Origin: Flavobacteriales bacterium
GTDB lineage: Bacteria; Bacteroidota; Bacteroidia; Flavobacteriales_F; PHOS-HE28
DNA: 64,000 nucleotides
Assembly (NCBI GenBank): GCA_019638115.1
Contig: JAHBUK010000003.1
Coordinates: forward strand, 62,001-126,000
Direction: 5' to 3'
Every line of letters begins with the position of its first letter. The first letter of the stretch is position 1. The position numbers were made by a program, and so were the translations under genes. Positions 43,742 through 52,653 of the stretch are shown here, in pieces. The notes beneath the pieces were generated by a model, which was not told the origin of the DNA, ran no database searches, and worked only from the letters and a program-made list of their open reading frames with translations.

Positions 43742-45721
43742 ATGGACCCCATGGAAACGGAGAACCGCGAACAACACATCCTGGCCGAGGCCGGCAAGGT
43801 CTTCATGCGCCTCGGCATCCGCAGTGTGAACATGGACGATGTCGCCCAGCACCTGCGCATCAGCAAGAAGACGCTGTACCAGTATGTAAAGGACAAGAAC
43901 GAGCTGGTGCTGAAGGCCGTGCGGGGCATCACGGACCACCACCGCACCTGCATCCTGGGCATCTGCGCCAAGGGGCACAACGCCATCGACGAGAGCTTCG
44001 AGATCACGCGCTTCGTGGCTTCGCAAGTGGGCCAGATACACCCAAGCGTACACTTCGACCTGCAGAAGTACCACCCCGAGGCCTGGGACCTGCTGCAAAG
44101 CACCGAGCGGCAGGACATCTACCAGTGCATCTCCAACAACCTGAAGAAAGGCATCAAGGAAGGCCTCTACCGCGAGGACCTCAACATCGATGTCATCGCC
44201 CGCATCTACATCTCCCGCTTCGACGTCACTTTCGATGGGAAGCTTTTCCCCGGTGACAACTACCGTTTCGAGGAGGTGATCTGGGAGATGTTCCGCTATC
44301 ACACCCGCGGTATCGCCAGCGACAAGGGCGTCAAATACCTGATCAAGAAAGTGAAAAAGGAGCGCGATGGAGGCCAGGCACGCAGTGCCCTGAAGGCCGG
44401 TATGGTGGTGCTGGCCCTGCTGGCCGGAGCACTCGGTATGCGGGCACAGGGCCCCATGCGGCTAACGCTGCAACAAAGCCTGGACCTGGCCGCCAAGCAG
44501 AGCTACCAAGTGCAGGCCAGCGTGCTGGAGGCCGAGAAAGCCCGCCACAAGGTGAAGGAGATCACCGCCATAGGACTGCCACAAGTGAACGGTGAAGTGC
44601 AGCTGCAGAACTTCATAGATGTGCCCACGCAGCTGGTGCCCAACTTCTTCACCCCGGGGCAAGGACCGGATTTCGTGGCCGCACAGTTCAGCCTGCCCTG
44701 GAACTTGAGCGCCGGTCTAACCCTCTCGCAGCTCATCTTCGATGGTAGCTACATCGTTGGCCTGCAAGCCACCAAAGCACTGGCCCAGCAAAGCCGCGAA
44801 GACCTGGAGAAGACGCGTGCCGATGCACGCAACCAGGCCGCCAAAGCATACTTCGGTGTGCTTGCCGCTGAAGAGGGTGCACGGCTTGCAGCACAAGGCA
44901 TCCCGCTGCTGGAGCAGAGCTTGCGCGAAGCCCAGGCCATGCTCGATGCCGGTTTCATGGAAAGCACCGATGTGGACCGCCTGAGCATACAGCTGGACCA
45001 GACCATGGCCCAGCAGCGCAGCTTTCAGCAGCAGGCCGATGTGGCCCGCATGATGCTTGCCCTCACACTGGGCATACCGCAAGGCACCCCGCTGGACCTG
45101 GCCGACGAACTCCGCACCATCGTCAACGATCCGGCAGAGACCGCCCTCAGCGAGCAACCCTTCACAAGCGATCAGCACATCGAGCTGCAAGCGGCGGAGA
45201 CCCTCGTGCGCCTGCAAACGCTCAACATGCGGAACGAGCGGGCCAAAGCGCTTCCAAGCCTCGGGGGCTTCTTCAGCCACCAGCAAGTGTGGAACGGTCC
45301 CGACTTCGATCCCGGCGGCGACTACCCCTTCTTCCCCACCACCCTGTGGGGCGTTAAGCTCTCCGTGCCCATCATTTCCAGCGGCAACCGTTACCACAAG
45401 GTGAGGCAGGCACAGGTTGCCTTGCAGCAGGTTGAAGTGAACCGGACCGCCACCGAGCAACGCCTACTGGCGGAGGTGGCGCGCAGCCGCAGTCAGGCGC
45501 GTACCGCGTTCGACAACTACCGCTCCGAGGAGCGTAGCCTCCTGCTCTCGCAGAACATCCTGGACCGCACCAGCCTGAAGTTCGCCAACGGTGCAGCCAC
45601 CAGTTTCGAGCTCACCCAGGAGCGCGCCAACAACCTGCTGGCACAGCAGCAATACGTGCAGCGCCTGGTGGAACTGCTCAGCGCCCGCGCCGATCTGCGC
45701 AAAGCATTGGACCTGTACTGA
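43742..45721 (+). CDS. TetR-type regulator joined in frame to TolC-family outer membrane efflux protein
   Basis: One uninterrupted frame of 659 codons runs from ATG 43742. Residues 1-210 are a TetR regulator (HILAEAGKVFMRLGIRSVNM, HTH in VAQHLRISKKTLYQYVKDKN, ligand domain to about GIASDKGVKYLIKKVKK). From residue about 221, ATG 44402 opens a signal peptide (MVVLALLAGALGMRAQ) and a 439-residue TolC protein (LTLQQSLDLAAKQSYQVQAS ... TSFELTQERANNLLAQQQYV). A cytoplasmic repressor and an outer-membrane channel cannot work as one chain, so internal initiation at 44402 or a missing stop from mutation or sequencing error is likely. It heads the RND operon. Confidence 0.85.
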   Translation: MDPMETENREQHILAEAGKVFMRLGIRSVNMDDVAQHLRISKKTLYQYVKDKNELVLKAVRGITDHHRTCILGICAKGHNAIDESFEITRFVASQVGQIHPSVHFDLQKYHPEAWDLLQSTERQDIYQCISNNLKKGIKEGLYREDLNIDVIARIYISRFDVTFDGKLFPGDNYRFEEVIWEMFRYHTRGIASDKGVKYLIKKVKKERDGGQARSALKAGMVVLALLAGALGMRAQGPMRLTLQQSLDLAAKQSYQVQASVLEAEKARHKVKEITAIGLPQVNGEVQLQNFIDVPTQLVPNFFTPGQGPDFVAAQFSLPWNLSAGLTLSQLIFDGSYIVGLQATKALAQQSREDLEKTRADARNQAAKAYFGVLAAEEGARLAAQGIPLLEQSLREAQAMLDAGFMESTDVDRLSIQLDQTMAQQRSFQQQADVARMMLALTLGIPQGTPLDLADELRTIVNDPAETALSEQPFTSDQHIELQAAETLVRLQTLNMRNERAKALPSLGGFFSHQQVWNGPDFDPGGDYPFFPTTLWGVKLSVPIISSGNRYHKVRQAQVALQQVEVNRTATEQRLLAEVARSRSQARTAFDNYRSEERSLLLSQNILDRTSLKFANGAATSFELTQERANNLLAQQQYVQRLVELLSARADLRKALDLY

Positions 45722-45748
45722 AAACAAAGAATCGCATACCCCCGCACC

Positions 45749-46903
45749 ATGCGCCACTCGATCCTCTATCTCCCTATGCTGCTGCTCTTCGTTGCATGCG
45801 GCGGAAACACCTCCGTGGATGAACAGCTTGTTGCCAAACGAGCCACCCGCGACTCGTTGAAGACCGAGCGCGAGAAACTCAATACGGCCATTGCCGAAGT
45901 GGAGGAGTGGATCGTGCGCCACGATCCCGAGCAGAAGCGCACCCTGCCCATGGTCACCACCTTCGCCCTGCAGCCACAAGAGTTCGTGCACTGGACCGAG
46001 GCCCACGGCAGTGTGCGTGCGGACCAGAACGCACTGGTGTTCTCCGCCACCGGCGGAACGGTGCGCCGGATCCTGGTGCAACAGGGCCAGCGCGTTACCC
46101 GCGGCCAAGCCATTGTGGACATCGATGTGGATGCGCTGCGCCAACAAGTGCAGCAAGCCGAAGCCAGTGCCGAACTGGCCGGCACCGTGTTCGAGCGCCA
46201 GGCAAAACTCTGGGAGCAGAAGGTGGGCAGCGAAGTGCAATACCTGCAAGCCAAGACCAACCGCGATGCCGCCAACGCACAACTGGCCGCCCTGAAGGAC
46301 CAACTGAGGAACGCACAAGCCATTGCGCCGTTCGATGGCGTGGTGGACGAGATCTTCCCCAACCTGGGCGACATGGCCACCCCCATGCAGCCTGTGGCGC
46401 GCGTGGTGGCACTGGGCAACGCCAGCATAGAAGTGGACCTTTCCGAAGACCTGTTGACCAAGGTGAAGCTGGGCGACCCCGTGGAAGTGGTGCTGCCCGA
46501 GACCGGTGAACGCGTCTCTGCCACCATCGACCAGATCGGCCAGTACATCAATCCCAACAACCGCAGCTTCAAGGTGAGCCTGCGCATGACCAACGGCAGC
46601 AAGCTGCGCCCCAACCAGCTGGCCAACGTGCGCATCCGCGATCTGGATGTGAAGGACGCCCTGGTGGTGCCCAGCCGCTTGGTGATGGAGAACAGCAGCG
46701 GCCAGAGCTACGTGTACGTGCTGGAACAGCAGGAAGGCACCGCCCGCAGCCGCAAGGTGATGGTGAAGGTGTTGAGCGCACAAGGCGGCGAACTGCTGAT
46801 CGAGACCACCGAAGGCGGCCTGAAAGGCGGCGAGCTGCTGATCGATCAGGGATCACGCCTGGTGGTGGACAAGCAGGAAGTACAGGTAATGAAGGGAGCG
46901 TGA
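45749..46903 (+). CDS. RND efflux periplasmic adaptor (HlyD/AcrA family lipoprotein)
   Basis: The 384-residue protein has a lipoprotein signal (LPMLLLFVACGG, lipobox VAC). It has a short coiled coil at the N-terminus (ATRDSLKTEREKLNTAIAEV), a lipoyl half (TGGTVRRILVQQGQRVTRGQ), a hairpin (VFERQAKLWEQKVGSEVQYL), the second lipoyl half (AIAPFDGVVDEIFPNLGDM) and a beta-barrel domain (VDLSEDLLTKVKLGDPVEVV). It links the inner-membrane pump encoded at 47845 with the TolC protein encoded 27 bp upstream. Export substrates are unknown. Confidence 0.93.
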   Translation: MRHSILYLPMLLLFVACGGNTSVDEQLVAKRATRDSLKTEREKLNTAIAEVEEWIVRHDPEQKRTLPMVTTFALQPQEFVHWTEAHGSVRADQNALVFSATGGTVRRILVQQGQRVTRGQAIVDIDVDALRQQVQQAEASAELAGTVFERQAKLWEQKVGSEVQYLQAKTNRDAANAQLAALKDQLRNAQAIAPFDGVVDEIFPNLGDMATPMQPVARVVALGNASIEVDLSEDLLTKVKLGDPVEVVLPETGERVSATIDQIGQYINPNNRSFKVSLRMTNGSKLRPNQLANVRIRDLDVKDALVVPSRLVMENSSGQSYVYVLEQQEGTARSRKVMVKVLSAQGGELLIETTEGGLKGGELLIDQGSRLVVDKQEVQVMKGA

Positions 46904-47035
46904 GGGAATGCAGGGGAGGGAGGTGAAGGAGGTGAAGGAGGAGAAGTAAGCGAGGGAGGAGAGGGAGGTGTGGGAGGTGAAGGGGGTGAGGGAGGTGAAG
47001 GAAGGGAGTGAGGTGAGGGATGGGAGAAGTTGATA
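46904..47035. repeat. GGAGGTGAAG-type purine array (left of second four-helix-bundle gene)
   Basis: Right after the adaptor stop codon, about 130 bases of purine-rich units (GGGAGGTGAAGGAGGTGAAG and variants) fill the gap. The four-helix-bundle gene starts 32 bp further on. No regulatory motif or gene is recognisable. Confidence 0.88.
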
Positions 47036-47067
47036 CATGATCAAGGCACTCACAAAACAGAAAAGCC

Positions 47068-47535
47068 ATGAACACGACGAACGACCCATTGCATAGGGAC
47101 TGGAATATCGAGGGCTATTTCCTGCCGGGGGATACGATCTCCGTGGTGTCGGAGCCTGAGGGACGGACCGTATCGGGGTTCAAGGAACTGTGGGTTTGGA
47201 AACAGGGGATGACCCTGACCAGCACGATATACCGGCTCACGCGGAAGTTCCCTAAGGACGAGATGTTCGGGCTGACATCACAGCTTCGCAGGGCCGCCGT
47301 ATCCGTGCCGTCCAATGTCGCGGAGGGTTGGGCACGCAACCGGATAGGCTTCTTCCAGATGGGGCTCACCTATGCACGTGGGTCGGTGGCCGAGATCGAA
47401 ACCCAATTGCTGATCGCCGTAGACCAGGAGTACATCACCATGGAGGAGGCCAAACCGGTCATCGATCTATTGAACGGGCTTAGCTCTGCGCTGCTGAAGT
47501 TCTTGGGGAAACTGGAGGAGAGGAAGGGAAGGTGA
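47068..47535 (+). CDS. Four-helix-bundle protein (S23 / TIGR02436 family)
   Basis: The 155-residue protein carries an unusual N-terminal extension of about 38 residues (NTTNDPLHRDWNIEGYFLPG), then the family core FKELWVWKQGMTLTSTIYRL, FGLTSQLRRAAVSVPSNVAEGW and LTYARGSVAEIETQLLIAVD. Relatives occur in 23S rRNA intervening sequences and as stand-alone genes of unknown role. It interrupts the expected adaptor-pump gene order of the RND operon and is wrapped in low-complexity arrays, like the family member at 7621. The C-terminal end LEERKGR runs into the repeat, which encodes its last codons. Confidence 0.92.
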   Translation: MNTTNDPLHRDWNIEGYFLPGDTISVVSEPEGRTVSGFKELWVWKQGMTLTSTIYRLTRKFPKDEMFGLTSQLRRAAVSVPSNVAEGWARNRIGFFQMGLTYARGSVAEIETQLLIAVDQEYITMEEAKPVIDLLNGLSSALLKFLGKLEERKGR

Positions 47536-47817
47536 AGGAGGAGAAGAAGGTAAGGGAGGAGAGGGAATAAAAGGAGGTGAAGGAGGATAGGAAAGAAAAG
47601 GAGGTAAGGGAGGTGAAGGAAGAGAGGGAAGAGAGGGAAGAGAGGGAAGAGAGGGAGGTGACCACCATGATGAACAGCAAGAGCGCTTGATGCACCGCAC
47701 GATCAACTGATACCAACGGCGTCTGTCCATTACCTCCCTCTCCTCCCTCTCCTCCCTGACCTCCCTTACCCTCCTTCCCTCCCTCTCCTCCCGCACCCCC
47801 CTTCCCTCCCTCCCCGC
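47519..47817. repeat. Opposed purine and pyrimidine arrays (right of second four-helix-bundle gene)
   Basis: 47519-47661 is purine-rich on the top strand (GGAGGTGAAGG, then four GGAAGAGAGGGAAGAGAGG units). After about 70 bases of ordinary sequence, 47731-47817 is the mirror type (CCTCCCTCTCCTCCCTCTCC). The two parts are imperfect inverted repeats and could fold into a long hairpin. The array ends 27 bp before the RND pump gene. Confidence 0.88.
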
Positions 47818-47844
47818 ATTTAGACGCTACAACGAACGCACACC

Positions 47845-50800
47845 ATGTCACAAGACAACGGCAAAACCTACCAGGACAAACGCTTCGGGATATCCTCCTG
47901 GGCCGTGGACAACCGCGCCACCGTGATGGTGCTGTCCATCCTCATCGCATTCATCGGCTTCAGCGCATACAACACCATGCCGCGCGAAGCCTTCCCCGAA
48001 GTGGTGACGCCCGAGATCTACGTCAGCACCATCTATCCCGGCAACGCGCCGGACGATATGGAGAAGCTCGTGACCCGGCCGCTGGAGAAGGAGATCAAGA
48101 CCATCACCGGCATCGATGAGATCATCTCCACCAGCGTGCAGGGCTTCAGCACCATCCACATCAAGTTCGATTTCAACGTTACGCCCAGCGAGGCCCTGCG
48201 CAAGGTGAAGGACGCCGTGGACAAGGCCAAGGCCGATCCCGACTTCCCCACCGACCTGCCCGCAGAACCCAATGTCTTCGAGATGAACTTCTCGGAGATC
48301 ATGCCCATCCTCAACATCAACCTCAGTGGCGACTACAGCATCGATCAGCTGAACAAGTGGGCCGAAATGCTTGAGGACAAGATCGAGGACCTGCCCGAAG
48401 TGAACAAGGTGGAGATCCGCGGTGTGCCCAAGAAGGAGGTGCGCATCAGCCTCGACCTCCGCAAGATGGAAGCCCGCGAACTCGCCTTCAGCGATGTGGC
48501 ACAGGCCATCCAGAGCGAGAACGTGAGCATCAGCGGGGGCGAAGTGCTGGTGGACGGCCTGCGGCGCACCGTGAGCGTCAACGGCGAGTTCACCGACATG
48601 GACCAGGTGCGCGGCATCATCGTGAAGCAGGAGAACCTGGACATCGTACGCTTGGGCGAGATCGCGGATGTGGCCTTCACCTACGTGGAGCCAACCAGCT
48701 TCGCCCGCGAATACGGGCAGCCCGTGGTGATGGTGGACGTAATGAAACGCAGCGGCCGCAACCTGCTCGTGGCTGCGGACAGCATCAAGGCCCTGCTCGG
48801 CCGTTTCGAGCGCGACGTGTTCCCTGCGGACCTGCACGTTACGCTCACCGGCGATATGAGCGACCAGACCCGCACGCAAGTGGACGAGCTGGAGAACTCC
48901 ATCATCTTCGGCATCCTCCTCGTGGTGGGCGTGCTCATGTTCTTCCTCGGTCTGCGCAATGCCATCTTCGTAGGTGTCGCCATCCCCATGAGCATGCTGC
49001 TGAGCTTCATCGTGCTCAGCGCCATGGGCTACACCCTCAACATGATGGTGCTCTTCAGCCTGGTGCTCGCACTGGGCATGTTGGTGGACAACGGCATCGT
49101 GGTGATCGAGAACACGCACCGCCTGATGAGCGAAGGGCAATCGCCTTTGCGTGCCGCCAAGAACGGCATCGGTGAAGTGGCCATGCCCATCATCGCCAGC
49201 ACCGCCACCACCGTGGCCGTGTTCATCCCGCTCATCTTCTGGCCCGGCATCATGGGCGAGTTCATGAAGTTCCTGCCCATCACCCTCATGGTGGTGCTCG
49301 GCTCATCGCTCTTCGTGGGCCTCATCATCAACCCCATGCTGGCCTCGCGCTACATGAAGGTGACGCAGGACGGCCCTACGCGCTTCCTCACCTTCACCGT
49401 GGGCAGCATCATGACGGGCCTTGGTCTGGTGTTCAGCCTCGCCGGCCATTTCGGGGCCATGCGTTTCCTCTTCACGCTGGGCAACCTCATGCTCGCCTTC
49501 GGCCTGTTCGGCTACCTCAACCACTACGTGCTCTACCCGGCCAGCATTCGTTTCCAAACGGTCACCATGCCGCGCTTGGAGGAACGCTACCGCAACTTCC
49601 TCGTGTGGGCGCTGAATGGGTATCGGCCGCTCTTGATGTTCTTCGGTACAATTTTCTTGCTCATCATGTCTGGCGTGCTGGTATGGCTTTTCCCGCCCAA
49701 GACCCTCTTCTTCCCGATCAACGAGCCGCTCTACGTGAACGTGTTCATAGAAAAACCCATCGGCACAGACATCAGCGAAACGGACATCACCACACGCATC
49801 GTGGAGGAACGCATCATGGCCGTGCTGGCCGACCCGCGCTACAACGATGAGGTGAACGACACCCTGCCCGATGGCACCGTGCAGAAGGGACTGCACAACT
49901 TCATGGTAAGCTCGCTCATTGCGCAAGTGGGCGAGGGCACCAGCGACCCCATGGCCGGCCCCAGCTTCGATGCCACGCCGCACAAGGGCCGCGTGCAGGT
50001 AAGCTTCGTGAAGTCGGCCGAGCGCCGCGGCTTCAACACCCTGGACATCATGGAAGAGATCCGCGATGCTGTGCGCGGTGTGCCCGGTGTTACCGTGGTG
50101 GTGGACAAGGATGCTGCTGGTCCGCCGGCCGGCAAACCCATCAACATCGAGATCAAGGGCGATGATGTGAACGGCCTTATCGCCGAAGGTGAGCGCCTGC
50201 GCCAATTCCTGGTGGCGCAACACATTGCCGGTGTGGAGGAGCTGAAGCTCGACATCGAACTCGGCAAGCCCGAAATGCCCGTGGAGATCGACCGCGCCAA
50301 AGCACGGCGTTATAACGTGAGCACCTACGCCATCGGCGATGCCATACGCACCGCGCTCTACGGCCGCGAGGTAAGCACCTACAAGGAGGGCGAGGACGAC
50401 TACCCCATCAACCTGCGCCTGAAGGACGAGTACCGTTACGACCCCGAGGTGCTCACCAGCATGCGCATCACCTTCCGCGACCAGACCAACGGCCAGATCC
50501 GCCAAGTGCCCATCAGCGCGCTGGCCACCACACGCTACACCAGCACCTACAGCGCCGTGCGCCGCCTGGACCTGAAACGCATGGTGCAGGTACAGAGCAA
50601 CGTGCCCAGCGACTTCAACCCCACCGAGGTGGTGGGCAAGGTGCAGCAGGCCATGGAGGGCTACCAGAAAGACCCCGCCTACACCTATGAATTCACCGGT
50701 GAAATGAAGGAGCAGGAAAAGCAGATGGCCTTCCTCAGCACCGCCCTCATGATCGCCGTGTTCCTGGTGTTCCTCATCATCGTGGCGCAGTTCAACAGCG

Positions 50801-51393
50801 CGGCCATCCCGGCCATCATCGTCAGCTCGGTGGTCTTCAGCCTCATCGGCGTGTTCCTTGGCCTGGTCATCTTCCGCATGGAGTTCGTGGTGATGATGAC
50901 CATGGTGGGCATCATCTCGCTGGCCGGCATTGTGGTCAACAACAGCATCGTGCTCATCGACTTCATGATGCTGATGCAGCAGCGTCGCAAGGCCGAGCTG
51001 GGCCTGCGCGATGATCAGCGCCTGCCCATGCCCGAAGTGCTGGTGGCCATCGAAGAGGCCGGTGCGCGCCGCCTGCGTCCCGTGCTGCTTACCGCCATCA
51101 CCACCGTGCTCGGCCTCATGCCACTGGCCATCGGTCTCAACATCAACTTCTTCACGCTCTTCTCACACCTCGACCCGCAGATCTTCATCGGTGGCGACAA
51201 CGTGGTGTTCTGGGGCCCCATGAGTTGGACCGTGATCTTCGGCCTCGTCTTCGCCACCTTCCTCACCCTGGTGATCGTCCCCATCATGTACCTGCTGCTG
51301 GTGAAACTCATGTACCGCTTCATACCGGTGCCGGACCTGAAGACACCGCAGGTGGAGGGGCATGCTGGCGACGGCGTGGTGGAGGCGGTGTAG
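47845..51393 (+). CDS. RND-superfamily efflux pump (HAE1/AcrB-like inner membrane transporter)
   Basis: The 1,182-residue protein opens with a helix (TVMVLSILIAFIGFSAYNTM) and YPGNAPDDMEKLVTRPLEKE, typical of HAE1 pumps. Motif D/A region GILLVVGVLMFFLGLRNAIF, VDNGIVVIENTHRLMSEG and the repeat half LIIVAQFNSAAIPAIIVSSV with VVNNSIVLIDFMMLMQQRRK are clear. Twelve helices with two large periplasmic loops are expected. It is longer than the usual 1,040 residues because of extra hydrophobic sequence near 510-580 (TVGSIMTGLGLVFSLAGHFG). It is predicted to expel drugs, lipids or metabolites together with the adaptor and TolC proteins upstream. Confidence 0.95.
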   Translation: MSQDNGKTYQDKRFGISSWAVDNRATVMVLSILIAFIGFSAYNTMPREAFPEVVTPEIYVSTIYPGNAPDDMEKLVTRPLEKEIKTITGIDEIISTSVQGFSTIHIKFDFNVTPSEALRKVKDAVDKAKADPDFPTDLPAEPNVFEMNFSEIMPILNINLSGDYSIDQLNKWAEMLEDKIEDLPEVNKVEIRGVPKKEVRISLDLRKMEARELAFSDVAQAIQSENVSISGGEVLVDGLRRTVSVNGEFTDMDQVRGIIVKQENLDIVRLGEIADVAFTYVEPTSFAREYGQPVVMVDVMKRSGRNLLVAADSIKALLGRFERDVFPADLHVTLTGDMSDQTRTQVDELENSIIFGILLVVGVLMFFLGLRNAIFVGVAIPMSMLLSFIVLSAMGYTLNMMVLFSLVLALGMLVDNGIVVIENTHRLMSEGQSPLRAAKNGIGEVAMPIIASTATTVAVFIPLIFWPGIMGEFMKFLPITLMVVLGSSLFVGLIINPMLASRYMKVTQDGPTRFLTFTVGSIMTGLGLVFSLAGHFGAMRFLFTLGNLMLAFGLFGYLNHYVLYPASIRFQTVTMPRLEERYRNFLVWALNGYRPLLMFFGTIFLLIMSGVLVWLFPPKTLFFPINEPLYVNVFIEKPIGTDISETDITTRIVEERIMAVLADPRYNDEVNDTLPDGTVQKGLHNFMVSSLIAQVGEGTSDPMAGPSFDATPHKGRVQVSFVKSAERRGFNTLDIMEEIRDAVRGVPGVTVVVDKDAAGPPAGKPINIEIKGDDVNGLIAEGERLRQFLVAQHIAGVEELKLDIELGKPEMPVEIDRAKARRYNVSTYAIGDAIRTALYGREVSTYKEGEDDYPINLRLKDEYRYDPEVLTSMRITFRDQTNGQIRQVPISALATTRYTSTYSAVRRLDLKRMVQVQSNVPSDFNPTEVVGKVQQAMEGYQKDPAYTYEFTGEMKEQEKQMAFLSTALMIAVFLVFLIIVAQFNSAAIPAIIVSSVVFSLIGVFLGLVIFRMEFVVMMTMVGIISLAGIVVNNSIVLIDFMMLMQQRRKAELGLRDDQRLPMPEVLVAIEEAGARRLRPVLLTAITTVLGLMPLAIGLNINFFTLFSHLDPQIFIGGDNVVFWGPMSWTVIFGLVFATFLTLVIVPIMYLLLVKLMYRFIPVPDLKTPQVEGHAGDGVVEAV

Positions 51394-51939
51394 GCCCAAC
51401 TTCACACCTCACACCTCCGCACTCACACCTCACACCTCTCTAAAGGGTGATGTGTGAAGTGTTGTTTGTGAGGTGTGAGGGAGCGCCCAACTTCACCCCT
51501 CACACCTCCGCACTCACACCTCACACCTCACTATAGGGTGATGTGTGAAGGGTTATTTGTGAGGTGTGAGGGAGCGCCCAACTTCACACCTCACACCTCC
51601 GCACTCACACCTCACACCTCTCTAAAGGGTGATGTGTGAAGTGTTATTTGTGAGGTGTGAAGTGCCACCCAACTTCACACCTCACACCTCCGCACTCACA
51701 CTTCACACCTCTCTAATGGGTGATGTGTGAAGTGTTATTTGTGAGGTGTGAAGTGGCACCCAACTTCACACCTCACACCTGCGCACTCACCCCTCACACC
51801 TCTCTAAAGGGTGAAGTGTGAAGGGTTATTTGTGAGGTGTGAGGGAGCGCCCAACTTCACACCTCACACCTCCGCACTCACCCCTCACACCTCTCTAAAG
51901 GGTGATGTGTGAAGGGTTGTTTGTGAGGTGTGAGGGAGC
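51394..51939. repeat. Six tandem 91-bp repeats, each an imperfect hairpin
   Basis: Units start at 51394, 51485, 51576, 51667, 51758 and 51849, all exactly 91 bp with a few substitutions. Each begins GCCCAACTTCACACCTCACA and ends GAGGTGTGAGGGAGC or similar. The C/A-rich first half is complementary to the G/T-rich second half, so every unit can fold on itself around CTCTAAAGGGTGATG. The array begins on the base after the pump stop codon. There are no spacers, so it is not CRISPR. The 33-bp stretch to the next gene is plain. Confidence 0.95.
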
Positions 51940-51972
51940 GCTTCCACCATTGCGAGCGAAGCAGATCATTCC

Positions 51973-52653
51973 TCAATGCCCATTCCCGGGCAGCAGTCCC
52001 CAGCGCATGGCGAACAGCACCAGGCCGGTCTTGCTCCTCACGCCGAACTTCGAGAACAGCGATTCGCGGTACGAATCAACCGTGCGGCGGTGAACGCTCA
52101 GCATGTCGCTTATCTGCGCGTACGTGAACTCTTGCGGGTCGCACACCAGGCGCAGGAATTCCAGTTCGCGGGGCGTAACGCTCTGGTGCAGGCGCTCGCG
52201 TTCGCGGCCCTCCTCGTTGTGCAGCAGGGCCATGCGCAAGCCTTCCTCCTGGGCTTCCTCGCTGTAATAGTAGCCGTTCATCAGCAAGGTGTTCAGCGCA
52301 TCCTTCAGCGCAGTGGGGCGGGCGGACTTCAGCAGGAACCCACGCGCTCCTGCATGCACGGCGCGCATCATGGCCTCATCGCTCGCATCGAAGGTGAGCG
52401 CCAGCGGCATGATGGCCGGTGCGTGTTTGCGCAGCCACGCGATCGTTTCGTAGCCGTCCATCACCGGCATGTTCAGGTCCACGATGGCGATGGCCCGTTC
52501 GCCGCTCTGCGCCAGCCCGTCCAGTTGCTCCACGGCCTCGCGCCCATGGGCCGCTTCAAGCACCACCTCGAAATGCTCCATGCCGTTCACCGTGTTGGCC
52601 AGTGCGGCACGCACCAGGTTGTGGTCGTCCACCAGGATCACCTTGCACTTCAT
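51973..52653 (-). CDS. NarL/LuxR-type response regulator
   Basis: The ATG at 52653 (MKCKVILVDDHNLVRAAL) gives 226 residues. The receiver domain has the acidic pair DD, phospho-Asp in IAIVDLNMPVMDGYE, and Lys in GFLLKSARP. The LuxR HTH is VTPRELEFLRLVCDPQEFTY AQISDMLSVHRRTVDSYRES. The ATG overlaps the kinase stop codon (52650-52653), so expression is coupled. It most likely regulates envelope genes nearby, but no site is evident. Confidence 0.93.
   Translation of the reverse strand: MKCKVILVDDHNLVRAALANTVNGMEHFEVVLEAAHGREAVEQLDGLAQSGERAIAIVDLNMPVMDGYETIAWLRKHAPAIMPLALTFDASDEAMMRAVHAGARGFLLKSARPTALKDALNTLLMNGYYYSEEAQEEGLRMALLHNEEGRERERLHQSVTPRELEFLRLVCDPQEFTYAQISDMLSVHRRTVDSYRESLFSKFGVRSKTGLVLFAMRWGLLPGNGH

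Noticed and set aside
47848-49140. Minus-strand frame opposite the RND pump
   Set aside because: It has low-complexity His/Glu-rich translation and exactly mirrors the pump codons.
51394-51939. CRISPR array
   Set aside because: The units are contiguous 91-bp repeats without unique spacers, and no cas genes are near.
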